A stretch of 64,000 nt of DNA from Vibrio cyclitrophicus (GTDB lineage Bacteria; Pseudomonadota; Gammaproteobacteria; Enterobacterales; Vibrionaceae), in assembly GCF_024347435.1 (NCBI RefSeq), contig NZ_AP025480.1:248001-312000 (forward strand), read 5' to 3'. The position numbers and the translations under genes are program-made. How positions within the stretch are numbered: position 1 is the stretch's first letter; the number at the start of each line of letters is the position of its first letter. Positions 41,803 through 51,940 of this stretch are shown piece after piece. The notes under the pieces are model-generated. The model did not search any database. It saw only the letters and a program-made list of their open reading frames with translations, and was not told the origin of the DNA.

Positions 41803-42489
41803 ATGTCATTAAGCTCAATAAAACTGATCGCCTTTGATTTGGATGGAACCTTGTTAGACAGCGTACCGGATTTGGCTGTCGCGGCTGACCAAGCTTGTCG
41901 GGAGCTGGGTTTCCCTTCAGTAAGCGAAGAGCAAGTTCGCGACTATGTGGGTAATGGTGCTGACGTTCTTATCGGACGTTCACTCAGCCGCAACCTGACG
42001 GTTGATCCAAGCCTAGAGCCTGAGCTGCTAAAGAAAGCACGTATCCTGTTTGATGATTTCTACGAGCAGGGTGGTCATAAGCTGAGCCACCTTTACCCAT
42101 CGGTTAAAGAGACACTCGCTGAGCTAGACAAAGCGGGCTTCACGATGGCGCTTGTCACCAACAAGCCCTCGAAATTTGTACCAGACGTTCTGGCGCAGCA
42201 CGGTATCGGTAAGTACTTTGTTGATGTGTTGGGAGGCGACTCTTTCCCAGAGAAAAAGCCGAACCCAGTGGCGCTGAACTGGTTGCTAGAAAAGCACAAT
42301 GTGAAGGCTGAAGAGATGCTGATGGTTGGTGATTCAAGCAACGACATCAAAGCCGCTAAGAATGCAGGCTGCCACTCGTTTGGTCTGACTTACGGCTACA
42401 ACCACGGTGAGCCAATTTCAGCATCGAACCCTGACTATGTCGCAGACAACATTGCGCAATTACTAGATGTCGTTCTAGTTTCAGCATAA
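41803..42489 (+). CDS. gph: Gph, phosphoglycolate phosphatase
   Basis: Gph removes phosphate from 2-phosphoglycolate produced in DNA repair. The 228-residue HAD hydrolase has the nucleophile motif FDLDGTLLDS (D12 and D14), VTNKPSKF, and MVGDSSNDIKAAKNAG. It starts about 50 bp after the rpe terminator behind AGGAAAG. Position between rpe and trpS matches E. coli and supports gph over other HAD members. Confidence 0.95.
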   Translation: MSLSSIKLIAFDLDGTLLDSVPDLAVAADQACRELGFPSVSEEQVRDYVGNGADVLIGRSLSRNLTVDPSLEPELLKKARILFDDFYEQGGHKLSHLYPSVKETLAELDKAGFTMALVTNKPSKFVPDVLAQHGIGKYFVDVLGGDSFPEKKPNPVALNWLLEKHNVKAEEMLMVGDSSNDIKAAKNAGCHSFGLTYGYNHGEPISASNPDYVADNIAQLLDVVLVSA

Positions 42490-42547
42490 AGCGGACAAAA
42501 GTTAGCTAACCTACTAGCAAAATACTTATCAATGAGTACACTGGATG

Positions 42548-42576
42548 AGCCGTACAGAAGAGCTGTGCGGCTTTTC
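42548..42576 (+). terminator. Terminator after gph
   Basis: AGCCGTACAG-AAGAG-CTGTGCGGCT forms a 10-bp stem with one G-T pair, followed by TTTTC. Confidence 0.88.
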
Positions 42577-42665
42577 TATTTTAAAGTTAAGAAGCTAAGT
42601 TTTTCAGATACTACGTTAAGAAACTAAGTTAACGAGCTTAGCGAACAAGCAAAGGAATTAAAACC

Positions 42666-43682
42666 ATGAGCAAGCCCATCGTATTGAGTGGTGTTCAACC
42701 ATCTGGTGAACTAAGTATCGGTAACTACTTGGGTGCTCTACGTCAATGGCAACAGATGCAAGATGATTACGATTGCCAATACTGTGTTGTAGACCTTCAC
42801 GCAATTACGGTTCGCCAAGATCCGAAAGCACTGCATGAAGCGACTCTAGACGCATTAGCAATCTGTCTTGCTGTCGGTGTTGATCCAAAGAAGAGCACGC
42901 TATTTGTTCAGTCACACGTACCAGAGCATGCTCAACTTGGTTGGCTTCTTAACTGTTACACACAAATGGGTGAACTGAGCCGTATGACTCAGTTCAAAGA
43001 TAAGTCTGCACGTCACTCAAATGATGTAAACGTAGGCCTATACGACTACCCAGTTCTGATGGCTGCAGACATCCTGCTTTACGGTGCTCACCAGGTGCCG
43101 GTAGGTAGCGACCAGAAACAACACCTAGAGCTAGCGCGTGATATCGCAACTCGTTTCAACAACATCTACGGCCCTGAAACGCCAATCTTCCAAGTTCCAG
43201 AACCTTACATTCCAACAGTGAATGCACGTGTTATGAGCCTGCAAGATGCGACTAAGAAAATGTCTAAGTCGGATGACAACCGTAAGAACGTAATTACTCT
43301 GCTAGAAGAGCCTAAGTCGATCATCAAGAAGATCAACAAAGCGCAAACCGATGCAGAAACGCCACCACGTATTGCTCACGATTGGGAAAACAAAGCGGGT
43401 ATCTCTAACCTAATGGGTCTGTACTCTGCGGCGACGGGTAAAACGTTTGAAGAGATCGAAGCGCAATATCAAGGCGTTGAAATGTACGGTCCATTCAAGA
43501 AAGATGTAGGCGCAGCATTGGTTGAGATGCTTGAGCCGATTCAATCTGAATATCACCGTATCCGTGCTGATCGTGCCTACATGGATGCAGTAATGAAAGC
43601 GGGTGCTGAAAAAGCCTCTGAGCGTGCTGCAGTAACACTGAAGAAAGCATACGAAGCAGTAGGTTTTGTTACTCGCCCATAG
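42666..43682 (+). CDS. trpS: TrpS, tryptophanyl-tRNA synthetase
   Basis: TrpS charges tRNA-Trp. The 338-residue class I synthetase has [18 protein letters not shown] (the HIGH-equivalent SIGN at 17-20), [13 protein letters not shown] and KKMSKSDDN. Length fits the bacterial family. It has its own gap upstream with a terminator, so it is probably transcribed from its own promoter as well as by read-through. Confidence 0.98.
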   Translation: MSKPIVLSGVQPSGELSIGNYLGALRQWQQMQDDYDCQYCVVDLHAITVRQDPKALHEATLDALAICLAVGVDPKKSTLFVQSHVPEHAQLGWLLNCYTQMGELSRMTQFKDKSARHSNDVNVGLYDYPVLMAADILLYGAHQVPVGSDQKQHLELARDIATRFNNIYGPETPIFQVPEPYIPTVNARVMSLQDATKKMSKSDDNRKNVITLLEEPKSIIKKINKAQTDAETPPRIAHDWENKAGISNLMGLYSAATGKTFEEIEAQYQGVEMYGPFKKDVGAALVEMLEPIQSEYHRIRADRAYMDAVMKAGAEKASERAAVTLKKAYEAVGFVTRP

Positions 43683-43712
43683 GGTGAACTAACCCAACTC
43701 ACTTGAGAATTT

Positions 43713-43749
43713 GAGCCCAAAGTAGCTTTTGTTTACTTTGGGCTTTTTA
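43713..43749 (+). terminator. Terminator after trpS
   Basis: AGCCCAAAGTA and TACTTTGGGCT form an 11-bp stem followed by TTTTT. The AT-rich stretch beyond it to the nuclease gene (43750-44067) shows no gene or clear promoter to me. Confidence 0.92.
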
Positions 43750-44067
43750 ATGCCCATTCTATTTACCTTCCTCGAAAATCCCTCGTTTGAATTGATAACT
43801 TACGCAGTATCTGACTAGCATAATCATCATATTAATGCTGTGCATGTGATCTTATTCAGTACTTCTGGACTTTATAAATTTATACTCATTTCTATATATG
43901 TTGGAAATATATAACGTGCCAAACAATTGATGATTCCAAAGTGATAAGTTCCTCATTTTCTTGCCAACTGACTTATTCCTTTCATAAATAAACCTGATAG
44001 TTACCACAAAATACATGACTGTCCATAGATGGCAGTGACTATAAATCAATGAACTCAGGTGAAACGG

Positions 44068-46662
44068 ATGGCTCTTTTACACAAACCTTCATTGCTAGCA
44101 GTGGCAATTGGTAGCTTGTTAACCACAAGCGCACACGCTGATTTGTTTATTTCACAGTATGTGGAAGGCGGCAGCTACAACAAAGCGGTTGAGATCGCCA
44201 ATAACGGCGATAGCAGCATTAATTTAGATGGTTATTCACTGGCTAAGTCAGCTAATGGCAACGGATCATGGGGCGCCACTTTACCTTTAGATGGCCACGT
44301 TTTAGCGCCCGGTGAGGTGCTTGTGGTTGCTCATACCAGTGCCAGTGATGAGATTAAGGCGGTCGCTGACATTCTCAATGCTTCATTAGCTAATCATAAT
44401 GGCGACGATCCACTGGCTATCCTGAATTCAGACTCAAGCGTGCTGGATATGATTGGTGTGATGGGTGATGTGGATTGGGGCAAAGACGTTACCTTGGTTC
44501 GTGCTGAGCAAACACCTTCGGCGACGTTTGACGCTTCACAGTGGGTATCGCTACCAAAAGACAGCATTGAAGGGCTAGGTTCATTAGACAGTGTTGAACT
44601 GCCAGAAGCGTTCACTTGTACACAAGATGGTTCTGACCCAGTATTCACCACCATTCAAGAGATCCAAGGTGAGGGCGCAACATCGCCGTTCGTTGATGGC
44701 TACCCATACATCACTGACGATGAGTATTTCGTCAAAGGTGTTGTGAGTGCGGTGACTACAGGCATAACCAAAGGTTTCTACCTGCAAGCACTTGATGACG
44801 ACTTTAATTCAAGTACTTCTGAAGGCCTATTTATTCACACCAATCAATCGAGTTCAGAACTAGCTGCGGGTGATGTGGTGTGTGTGAAAGGTAAGGTTCA
44901 AGAATACTACAGCCATACTCAGCTTAAAGTTGAAAACAACCAATGGCTAAAACAGGGCGAACAACAAGCGCCTGAAGCAACTGCGATTGAAGCTCTAGAC
45001 AGTGATGAGAACTTCGCTGCAACGCTTGAACGCTACGAAGGCATGTTGGTGAAAACGACGGAAGCGCTTGATATGCGTGTCACTCGTACCTTTGGTTATG
45101 ACTACGCAGGTCGTCGTAACAACATGGTACTGGCGCATGAGCGTATTAACATGCAACCGAACCAGCTTTTCGCAGCAGGTTCTGAAGACGCGAAACAACA
45201 AACGGAAGATAACGCAGACCGTCGTCTTTTCGTTGAAACCGATCAAAAAGCGGCTGACGGACAAGTACCTTTCTACCCAGACTTTGGCCGCACCGATATC
45301 GACCAAGATGGTTCGACGGAAGACTACATCCGTATCGATGACACCATTGTTGGCCTAGAAGGTGTGCTGACTTACAGCTACGGCGAGTACCGCTTAGTGA
45401 CAACCAACCAGATCTCGGCTGAGAACTTTGTACGTAATGACCCACGCACTGACAAGCCTGATATGGATGAAGGTGATCTACGTATCGCGACTTTTAATGT
45501 CTTGAACTACTTTAACTCTCCATTTGGTGGTGACGCGAATCAGCATGGTAACAATCGTGGCGCGAACACCATCACTGAGTTTGAGATGCAGCAAGAGAAG
45601 ATTGTGAATGCGATTCTTCGCTTAGACGCTGACATTATTGGTTTGATGGAAATTGAGAACAACGGCTTTGGTGAAGGCTCTGCCATTCAGCAGCTTGTTA
45701 ACCAACTGAATGACCGCATTGAGCGCAAGAAAGACCGCTATACTTTTGTGGCTGTCGATTCGAACGAAGATGGCGTGACCGACGAGATGGACTCGATTGG
45801 TACTGATGTCATTACAACAGGTGTTATTTACCGTAAGAAAGTAGTTAAGCTTAAAGACAGCCGTGTTATCGCGATGCCAAGCCAACAAGCGCCAGAAGTG
45901 TTAGATGATTCTGGCAAGGTGATTGAAGACGGTAAGAACTACCAGCGCGACTCATTGGCGCCAACCTTTAAAGTTAAAGGCACCAAAGAGAAACTCACCG
46001 TAGCGATCAACCACTTTAAATCGAAAGGTTCTAAGTGTTGGGAAGATGCAGCTCCTGTCGAGCAGGGCGGTCAAGGTGGTGTTGATGCTGATAAGCAAGG
46101 TTCATGTGAGAACTTCCGTGTTGCTGCGGCAGTTGCATTAGGTGAAGCGCTAGACGGCATTAAAGGCCATAAAGTGATTCTGGGTGATATGAACTCGTAC
46201 GGCATGGAAGACCCAATGCTGGTACTGACGGATTACTCTGAAGAGAAATACGGTAAGAAAATCAAAGCGGCGCGTAACACTTACATTGACGGCGTCGAGC
46301 AGTTTGGTGACAGCGGTGCTGTGATCACTAAGAACTACGGCTACATTAATGCTGTGGCTCAAAAGCACCCAAACAGCTGGAGCTACTCATACAATGATGA
46401 AGTCGGTGCCTTGGATCATTTGTTGATCAGTGACAGCTTGAAAGATAGGGTTGTTGATGCGACCGATTGGCACATCAATGGTGGTGAGTCGACGTTGTTT
46501 GACTACAACGAAGAGTTCAAAGCTGACCTACCTAAGTACCAAGATCACTTCCGTTCATCGGATCATGATCCTGCTGTTCTTGAACTGCGAGTAGGCGGTT
46601 CTTTCGGCTTCGGTGCACTGATGTCATTGTTTGGTTTAGCAATGTGGCGTCGTCGCCAGTAG
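44068..46662 (+). CDS. Exported endonuclease/exonuclease/phosphatase-family nuclease with GlyGly-CTERM tail
   Basis: The 864-residue protein resembles ExeM/NucH-type extracellular nucleases. It has a signal peptide (to about residue 25, ending AHA), a lamin-tail-like domain (DLFISQYVEGGSYNKAVEIAN), an OB-like middle, and an EEP nuclease domain from about residue 470 (LRIATFNVLNYF, LMEIENNG, GDMNSYGMEDP, SSDHDPAVLEL). The last 22 residues are GG, a hydrophobic stretch and RRR, the GlyGly-CTERM sorting signal processed by rhombosortase. It probably degrades extracellular DNA. A GTG at 44059 would add three residues; the ATG at 44068 has better spacing to AGGTGA. Confidence 0.9.
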   Translation: MALLHKPSLLAVAIGSLLTTSAHADLFISQYVEGGSYNKAVEIANNGDSSINLDGYSLAKSANGNGSWGATLPLDGHVLAPGEVLVVAHTSASDEIKAVADILNASLANHNGDDPLAILNSDSSVLDMIGVMGDVDWGKDVTLVRAEQTPSATFDASQWVSLPKDSIEGLGSLDSVELPEAFTCTQDGSDPVFTTIQEIQGEGATSPFVDGYPYITDDEYFVKGVVSAVTTGITKGFYLQALDDDFNSSTSEGLFIHTNQSSSELAAGDVVCVKGKVQEYYSHTQLKVENNQWLKQGEQQAPEATAIEALDSDENFAATLERYEGMLVKTTEALDMRVTRTFGYDYAGRRNNMVLAHERINMQPNQLFAAGSEDAKQQTEDNADRRLFVETDQKAADGQVPFYPDFGRTDIDQDGSTEDYIRIDDTIVGLEGVLTYSYGEYRLVTTNQISAENFVRNDPRTDKPDMDEGDLRIATFNVLNYFNSPFGGDANQHGNNRGANTITEFEMQQEKIVNAILRLDADIIGLMEIENNGFGEGSAIQQLVNQLNDRIERKKDRYTFVAVDSNEDGVTDEMDSIGTDVITTGVIYRKKVVKLKDSRVIAMPSQQAPEVLDDSGKVIEDGKNYQRDSLAPTFKVKGTKEKLTVAINHFKSKGSKCWEDAAPVEQGGQGGVDADKQGSCENFRVAAAVALGEALDGIKGHKVILGDMNSYGMEDPMLVLTDYSEEKYGKKIKAARNTYIDGVEQFGDSGAVITKNYGYINAVAQKHPNSWSYSYNDEVGALDHLLISDSLKDRVVDATDWHINGGESTLFDYNEEFKADLPKYQDHFRSSDHDPAVLELRVGGSFGFGALMSLFGLAMWRRRQ

Positions 46663-46719
46663 CGACATCGTTAACTGCGCAAGCCAGCTGATACAGGTAA
46701 CTGAAAGTTATCTGTAAAC

Positions 46720-46750
46720 AATTAAGGTCAACTTAGGTTGGCCTTAATTA
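46720..46750 (+). terminator. Terminator-like hairpin after the nuclease gene
   Basis: AATTAAGGTCAAC and GTTGGCCTTAATT form a 13-bp stem (one G-T pair) with a 4-nt loop. The T-run is weak. It lies about 60 bp after the nuclease stop. Confidence 0.6.
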
Positions 46751-46850
46751 TTGGCGAAATGCAGTTTCCACTTGCCTTTCGCCATGGGTATTGCACAATA
46801 CCGCCCCTATATCTCTCAATCATTTAGTATTTAGCAAACGATTTCGACCC

Positions 46851-47429
46851 ATGTTACTTATCATCGATAACTACGACTCTTTTACCTATAACTTGTATCA
46901 GTATTTCTGTGAGTTAGGGGTCACTGTGAAAGTTGTTCGCAACGATGAGATTGATATTGCGGGTATCGAATCGCTGAACCCTAGCCATCTTGTTATCTCT
47001 CCGGGTCCTTGTACGCCGAATGATGCGGGAATCTCTCTGCAAGTCATTGAGCACTTCGTGGGTAAGTTGCCGATCTTAGGTGTGTGTCTTGGTCATCAAG
47101 CCATTGCTCAAGTCTTTGGTGGTGAAGTGGTGAGAGCCAGACAAGTGATGCATGGTAAAACCTCTCCGATCCGTCATAACGGTAAGAGCGTTTTTCAAGG
47201 TCTCAATAATCCTCTGACTGTGACTCGTTACCACTCTTTAGTGGTGAAAAATGGTACGCTCCCTGACTGCTTTGAACTCACTTCTTGGACAGAGTTTGAA
47301 GATGGCAGTATGGATGAGATCATGGGTTATCAACACAAAACCTTGCCGATTGATGCCGTCCAATTTCACCCTGAATCGATTAAAACAGAGCAAGGACACC
47401 AGCTTCTTGCTAACTTCTTAGCGCGTTGA
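46851..47429 (+). CDS. pabA: PabA, glutamine amidotransferase subunit of aminodeoxychorismate synthase
   Basis: PabA releases ammonia from glutamine for PabB to make 4-amino-4-deoxychorismate (folate). In many bacteria a close TrpG can share the role. The 192-residue protein has [18 protein letters not shown], catalytic C79 in GVCLGHQ, and H173 and E175 in FHPES. The start at 46851 is chosen because it begins this motif; upstream in-frame codons give 20 extra residues unlike the family. No ribosome-binding site is visible. No trp genes are near, which favours PabA over TrpG. Confidence 0.92.
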   Translation: MLLIIDNYDSFTYNLYQYFCELGVTVKVVRNDEIDIAGIESLNPSHLVISPGPCTPNDAGISLQVIEHFVGKLPILGVCLGHQAIAQVFGGEVVRARQVMHGKTSPIRHNGKSVFQGLNNPLTVTRYHSLVVKNGTLPDCFELTSWTEFEDGSMDEIMGYQHKTLPIDAVQFHPESIKTEQGHQLLANFLAR

Positions 47430-47699
47430 GTGTTTAAATTTGGCTTTTCATTCGTTCAAATAAGCCAGTTAAACGTATTACCTCGTTCGTTAAGCGTTTT
47501 AATTCGGGCGCGCCGCGTCTTCATCCCTCTGACGCCGATCACTTTTTATAACATTTCTCCCTCTTCAGGCTAAGTTTTTAGTCTATGCAATATTATTCGC
47601 CTTATTTCCTCTCGAACCCCTTATACCGCTGTACCAGTAAGGCTTTGCTGTTGATGGATAGACGTTTAGTTAAAAAAAGCTTCATAAAACAGATTGTTT

Positions 47700-47797
47700 G
47701 ATGCATAAATAGTCATAGGTAGTGACGTTTAGCTGGTTGTTAGGGATGGCTAAAGAATAATCTACTATTGAAAAGGTTAATTAAATGTAAATATAAT
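47700..47797 (+). promoter_or_regulatory. astC promoter with upstream ArgR box
   Basis: TTGAAA (47768-47773) and TATAAT (47792-47797) are 18 bp apart, a strong sigma-70 promoter. GATGCATAAATAGTCATA (47700-47717) matches the ARG-box consensus at all but three specified positions and lies about 85-100 bp before the expected start. An upstream position fits activation, as ArgR does at the E. coli ast operon. The rest of 47430-47893 has no gene. Confidence 0.65.
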
Positions 47798-47893
47798 GCT
47801 GCAGCGGGATTATGGCGGGACAAAATATCTTTATCTCACTTATGAACCATTACGCTTATTTGCGAAGCTTGCGGTATCGAGAAGGAATGTACG

Positions 47894-49105
47894 ATGACAG
47901 TGGAAAATAATGTAGAACGTAGTCTTTTTAATGAGGTGATGGTGCCTTGTTATAACCCAATGGAAATGATCCCGGTAAAAGGGGAAGGCGCACGCGTTTG
48001 GGACCAACAAGGCCGAGAGTATATCGACTTTGCTGGCGGTATCGCTGTGAGCTGCTTGGGTCACTGTCACCCAGCAATGGTGAATGCCGTAACTGAGCAA
48101 GCAAACAAGATTTGGCATCTGAGTAACGTGATGACCAACGAACCTGCACTTCGTCTAGCGAAGAAGCTAACCGACGTATGTTTTGCAGAAAAAGTATTTT
48201 TTGCCAACTCTGGCGCAGAAGCGAATGAAGCAGCATTGAAGTTGGCTCGTCGTTGGGCGGCAGATGTTCATGGCCCTGAGAAGTCTGAAATCATTGCATT
48301 CAAACAAGGTTTCCATGGTCGTACTTTCTTTACTGTAACTGTAGGTGGTCAAGAAGCTTATTCTGATGGCTTTGGTCCTAAACCGGGCGATGTAACTCAC
48401 CTGCCTTACAATGATATTGCCGCGCTAGAAGCGCACATCTCTGATCGCACATGTGCAATCATGATGGAACCTCTGCAAGGTGAGGGTGGCATCATCTCTC
48501 CAACCTCTGAGTTTGTGAACACCGTTCGTGAGCTGTGTGACAAGCACAATGCGCTGCTTATTTTTGATGAAGTGCAAACAGGTAATGGCCGTACGGGCAA
48601 TTTTTATGCGTATCAAGGCCTAGGTGTGACACCTGATATCTTAAGTACAGCAAAATCACTCGGTGGTGGTTTCCCTATCGGCGCGATGCTAACAACGACT
48701 GAACTCGCGACACACCTAAAAGTCGGTACGCACGGTTCAACATACGGCGGTAACCCACTAGCGTGTGCCGTTGCTGAAGCGGTTGTTGACGTCGTTAGCC
48801 AACCAGAAACCTTAGCTGGCGTAAAAGAGCGTGAAGAGCTATTTCGTGACGGCTTAGCTAAGATTAATGACAAATATCAAATATTCAGTGAAGTTCGTGG
48901 TAAAGGCCTATTATTAGGCGCTGCACTAAATGACGAGTGGCAAGGACGTGCACGTGACGTATTAGTAGCAGCAGGCGAACAAGGCTTGATGGTATTGGTT
49001 GCGGGTGCAAACGTGGTTCGTTTTACGCCATCACTGGTTATTACTACACAAGAAATTGAAGAAGGCTTATCAAAACTAGACAAAGCAATCGCTACGCTAG
49101 TTTAG
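47894..49105 (+). CDS. astC: AstC/ArgD, succinylornithine and acetylornithine transaminase
   Basis: This PLP aminotransferase of 403 residues (class III) serves arginine breakdown (N-succinylornithine to its semialdehyde) and, in vibrios, probably arginine synthesis as ArgD. It has [17 protein letters not shown], the GFHGRT segment, [13 protein letters not shown], and a cofactor Lys in [14 protein letters not shown]. Its place before astA and astD gives the ast function. No separate argD is visible in the window. An AAGGA site precedes the ATG. Hairpins follow the stop before astA. Confidence 0.93.
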   Translation: MTVENNVERSLFNEVMVPCYNPMEMIPVKGEGARVWDQQGREYIDFAGGIAVSCLGHCHPAMVNAVTEQANKIWHLSNVMTNEPALRLAKKLTDVCFAEKVFFANSGAEANEAALKLARRWAADVHGPEKSEIIAFKQGFHGRTFFTVTVGGQEAYSDGFGPKPGDVTHLPYNDIAALEAHISDRTCAIMMEPLQGEGGIISPTSEFVNTVRELCDKHNALLIFDEVQTGNGRTGNFYAYQGLGVTPDILSTAKSLGGGFPIGAMLTTTELATHLKVGTHGSTYGGNPLACAVAEAVVDVVSQPETLAGVKEREELFRDGLAKINDKYQIFSEVRGKGLLLGAALNDEWQGRARDVLVAAGEQGLMVLVAGANVVRFTPSLVITTQEIEEGLSKLDKAIATLV

Positions 49106-49114
49106 CCTAAGCGG

Positions 49115-49188
49115 CGTCATAGGAATGATCGCCATTAGAGCGATCCCATGACGTTTTGCTAAAGGCCCAAGCTTCTGGTTTTGGGCCT
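49115..49188 (+). other. Two hairpins between astC and astA
   Basis: First, CGTCAT...GATCGC pairs with GCGATC...ATGACG (49115-49153), with a small internal loop. Second, AGGCCCAA pairs with TTGGGCCT (49163-49188) around a 10-nt loop and is followed by ATTTTG. Both could attenuate or protect the transcript. astA follows 25 bp later with GGAGGGA. Confidence 0.7.
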
Positions 49189-49212
49189 ATTTTGCATCTG
49201 GAGGGAATATTG

Positions 49213-50232
49213 ATGCTAGTTGTTCGCCCAATTAAACTATCTGATTACGACGCGTTGCATACCTGCGCTGTTGAGTCAGGACATGGATTCACATCTCTTC
49301 CGGTTAACGAAGAACTGTTAACCAATCGTATTACTCACTCTGAATACAGCTTCGCGAAACAAGACGTGACCGAGCCCGGTGATGAAGGCTACCTGATGGT
49401 TGGCTACGATACCGAAACCGGAGAAGTGGCGGGTACGACCGGCATAGAAGCCTCGATTGGCTGGGATGTACCGTTTTATTCTTACCACATCAGCAAAGTA
49501 GTCCACTCATCACAAAAGCTAGGCGTGAACAACGTCGTTAAGCTACTGACTTTCGGTAATAACTACACCGGGTGCAGTGAGATCTGTACGCTATTTTTGC
49601 GTCCAGATTTCCGTGGCGGCTTGAACGGTCGTTTGATGTCGAAGTGTCGGTTTTTGATCATGGCGGAACACCCAGAGCGTTTCTCAAAAACGATTTTTGC
49701 TGAGATGCGTGGTGTATCGGATGCCGAAGGCAACTCTCCTTTCTGGCAATGGCTGCAAGAGCACTTCTTCTCGATTGATTTCACGCTTGCTGATTACCTA
49801 ACCGGTATTGGTAAGAAAGGCTTCATTGCTGACCTAATGCCGAAGCTGCCTATCTACGTGAACCTACTGAGCAAAGAGGCTCAGGCGGTGATTGGAGAGG
49901 TACATGATAATACGCGCCCTGCACTTAAGTTGCTGGAACGTGAAGGTTTCACTAACCGAGGCTACGTTGACATCTTTGATGCGGGGCCAACGGTTGAATG
50001 TGATTTAAGAAACATTGAATCGGTACGTTATGCGATTCGTGCTCAAGTAAAAATTGCAGAGCACTCCAGCTCTAAAGACTTCCTAATTGGTAATACCTCG
50101 TTCGAGAACTTCCGCGCAGTCGCTGCGAAAGGTGCGTATGACCAAGCAAGTGACACAGTGATTTTATCATCTGAAGTAGCAAGCGCTCTTGAAGTAAAAG
50201 AAGGCGAATTCGTTCGCATGTTAGCTCAGTAA
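49213..50232 (+). CDS. astA: AstA, arginine N-succinyltransferase
   Basis: AstA is the first enzyme of the arginine succinyltransferase (AST) pathway: arginine and succinyl-CoA give N2-succinylarginine. The 339-residue protein has MLVVRPIKLSDYDALHTCA at the start and the typical LFLRPDFRGGLNGRLMSKCR and FAEMRGVSDAEGNSPFW segments. The ATG at 49213 follows GGAGGGA, so an upstream start at 49156 is rejected. Only one astA copy is visible. Confidence 0.95.
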   Translation: MLVVRPIKLSDYDALHTCAVESGHGFTSLPVNEELLTNRITHSEYSFAKQDVTEPGDEGYLMVGYDTETGEVAGTTGIEASIGWDVPFYSYHISKVVHSSQKLGVNNVVKLLTFGNNYTGCSEICTLFLRPDFRGGLNGRLMSKCRFLIMAEHPERFSKTIFAEMRGVSDAEGNSPFWQWLQEHFFSIDFTLADYLTGIGKKGFIADLMPKLPIYVNLLSKEAQAVIGEVHDNTRPALKLLEREGFTNRGYVDIFDAGPTVECDLRNIESVRYAIRAQVKIAEHSSSKDFLIGNTSFENFRAVAAKGAYDQASDTVILSSEVASALEVKEGEFVRMLAQ

Positions 50233-50271
50233 GAGCAGCGATTATCTGTCGAAGATTTTAAGGATAGAAGT

Positions 50272-51729
50272 ATGACTCAGTGGATAGCAGGACAATGGGT
50301 GGCAGGTCAAGGTGACGCCATGGCATCAGTAAGCCCATACAATAATGAAGTAGTATGGCAGGGTGATAGCGCAACTCCTGCACAGGTTGAATCTGCAGTA
50401 GCAGCGGCTCGTGAAGCCTTCTTAGTTTGGAAAAAACTGAGCTTTGCCGAGCGTGAAGCGATCGTGTTGAATTTTGCTGAGAAAGTTAAAGAGAACAGCG
50501 AAGAAATAGCACAAATTATTGCAAAAGAGACGGGGAAACCGATTTGGGAAACGCGTACTGAAGCGGGCGCGATGGCGGGCAAAATTGCTATCTCTATTCG
50601 TGCTTACCATGAACGTACTGGTGAAGCTTCACGTGAAGCTGCAGGCAACCAAATTGTACTGCGTCATCGTCCATTAGGCGTAATGGCAGTATTTGGTCCT
50701 TATAACTTCCCTGGTCATCTACCTAACGGTCATATTGTTCCAGCACTGCTATCGGGTAATACCGTGGTATTTAAGCCGTCAGAGCAGACACCTTGGACGG
50801 GTGAGTTTGCGATGAAACTATGGCAAGAAGCTGGCCTTCCTGCTGGCGTAATTAACCTAGTACAAGGTGCCAAAGAGACAGGTATCGCACTGGCTGATGC
50901 TAAAGGCCTTGATGGCGTGCTGTTCACAGGTAGTGCCAATACCGGTCATATCCTGCATCGTCAATTCGCGGGCCAACCGGGCAAGATGCTGGCACTAGAA
51001 ATGGGCGGCAACAACCCTATGGTGATCAGCGACCAATACGGTGATGCAGACGCAACGGTATACACTATCATCCAATCAGCTTTCATCAGTGCGGGTCAAC
51101 GTTGTACATGTGCACGTCGCTTGTATGTTCCAATAGGAGATAAGGGCGATCAACTACTGGATAAGCTCGTTGCTGCGACCTTGAAAATTCGTGTCGATCA
51201 GCCATTCGCTGAGCCAGCACCCTTCATGGGCCCACAGATCTCTGAAGCTGCGGCTAAGTTCATTCTGGACGCACAAGCGAATCTGCAATCGTTAGGCGGT
51301 GTAAGTCTAGTAGAAGCAAAAGCGGGTCAAGCGGCGTTTGTTTCTCCTGGTATTATCGACGCAACCAACATTGCTGAACTGCCGGATGAAGAGTACTTTG
51401 GTCCATTGCTACAAGTGGTCCGTTATCAATCGCTAGAGCAAGCGGTTGAGCTAGCTAACGACACACGCTTTGGTTTATCTGCTGGCTTAGTATCAACAGA
51501 TGATTCTGAATGGGAATACTTTGTTGACCATATCCGTGCGGGCATTGTTAACCGTAACCGCCAGCTAACAGGCGCAAGTGGCGATGCTCCATTTGGTGGT
51601 CCAGGTGCTTCGGGCAACTTACGCCCAAGTGCTTACTACGCGGCTGACTACTGTGCTTACCCTATGGCTTCAATGGAAGGTGGCGAAACTCAACTTCCGG
51701 CAACGTTTAGCCCAGGTATTGAGCTTTAA
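50272..51729 (+). CDS. astD: AstD, succinylglutamate semialdehyde dehydrogenase
   Basis: AstD oxidises N-succinylglutamate semialdehyde to succinylglutamate with NAD. The 485-residue aldehyde dehydrogenase has [22 protein letters not shown] (general base Glu) and [11 protein letters not shown] with the catalytic Cys. It is 39 bp after astA with AAGGATAG before the ATG. The neighbouring astB and astE of the complete AST pathway are not in the window. Confidence 0.96.
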   Translation: MTQWIAGQWVAGQGDAMASVSPYNNEVVWQGDSATPAQVESAVAAAREAFLVWKKLSFAEREAIVLNFAEKVKENSEEIAQIIAKETGKPIWETRTEAGAMAGKIAISIRAYHERTGEASREAAGNQIVLRHRPLGVMAVFGPYNFPGHLPNGHIVPALLSGNTVVFKPSEQTPWTGEFAMKLWQEAGLPAGVINLVQGAKETGIALADAKGLDGVLFTGSANTGHILHRQFAGQPGKMLALEMGGNNPMVISDQYGDADATVYTIIQSAFISAGQRCTCARRLYVPIGDKGDQLLDKLVAATLKIRVDQPFAEPAPFMGPQISEAAAKFILDAQANLQSLGGVSLVEAKAGQAAFVSPGIIDATNIAELPDEEYFGPLLQVVRYQSLEQAVELANDTRFGLSAGLVSTDDSEWEYFVDHIRAGIVNRNRQLTGASGDAPFGGPGASGNLRPSAYYAADYCAYPMASMEGGETQLPATFSPGIEL

Positions 51730-51771
51730 TTTAGGCTAATGAGTCTTAGGCTTATGCGTTAAGTTTGAAAT

Positions 51772-51798
51772 AGGAAGCGGTGCTATCGCTTCCTTTTT
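51772..51798 (+). terminator. Terminator after astD
   Basis: AGGAAGCG-GTGCTAT-CGCTTCCT forms an 8-bp stem followed by TTTT. It closes the ast operon before the DUF1338 gene. Confidence 0.9.
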
Positions 51799-51940
51799 CC
51801 ATCACGCCCAACACCTAGATTGGGCAGTAGATAATAATAGAAAAGTATGTCACAGGCTGATGGCTGCTGACTCTGTGTCTCAGCCTCTCCCTTTCTAATC
51901 CAAATTACTAGCTTGCTAGAACCTCTGACAAGGAGTCACC

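Noticed and set aside
43852..44049. 65-codon minus-strand frame upstream of the nuclease gene
   Set aside because: AT-rich, no ribosome-binding site, no recognisable motif; likely chance.
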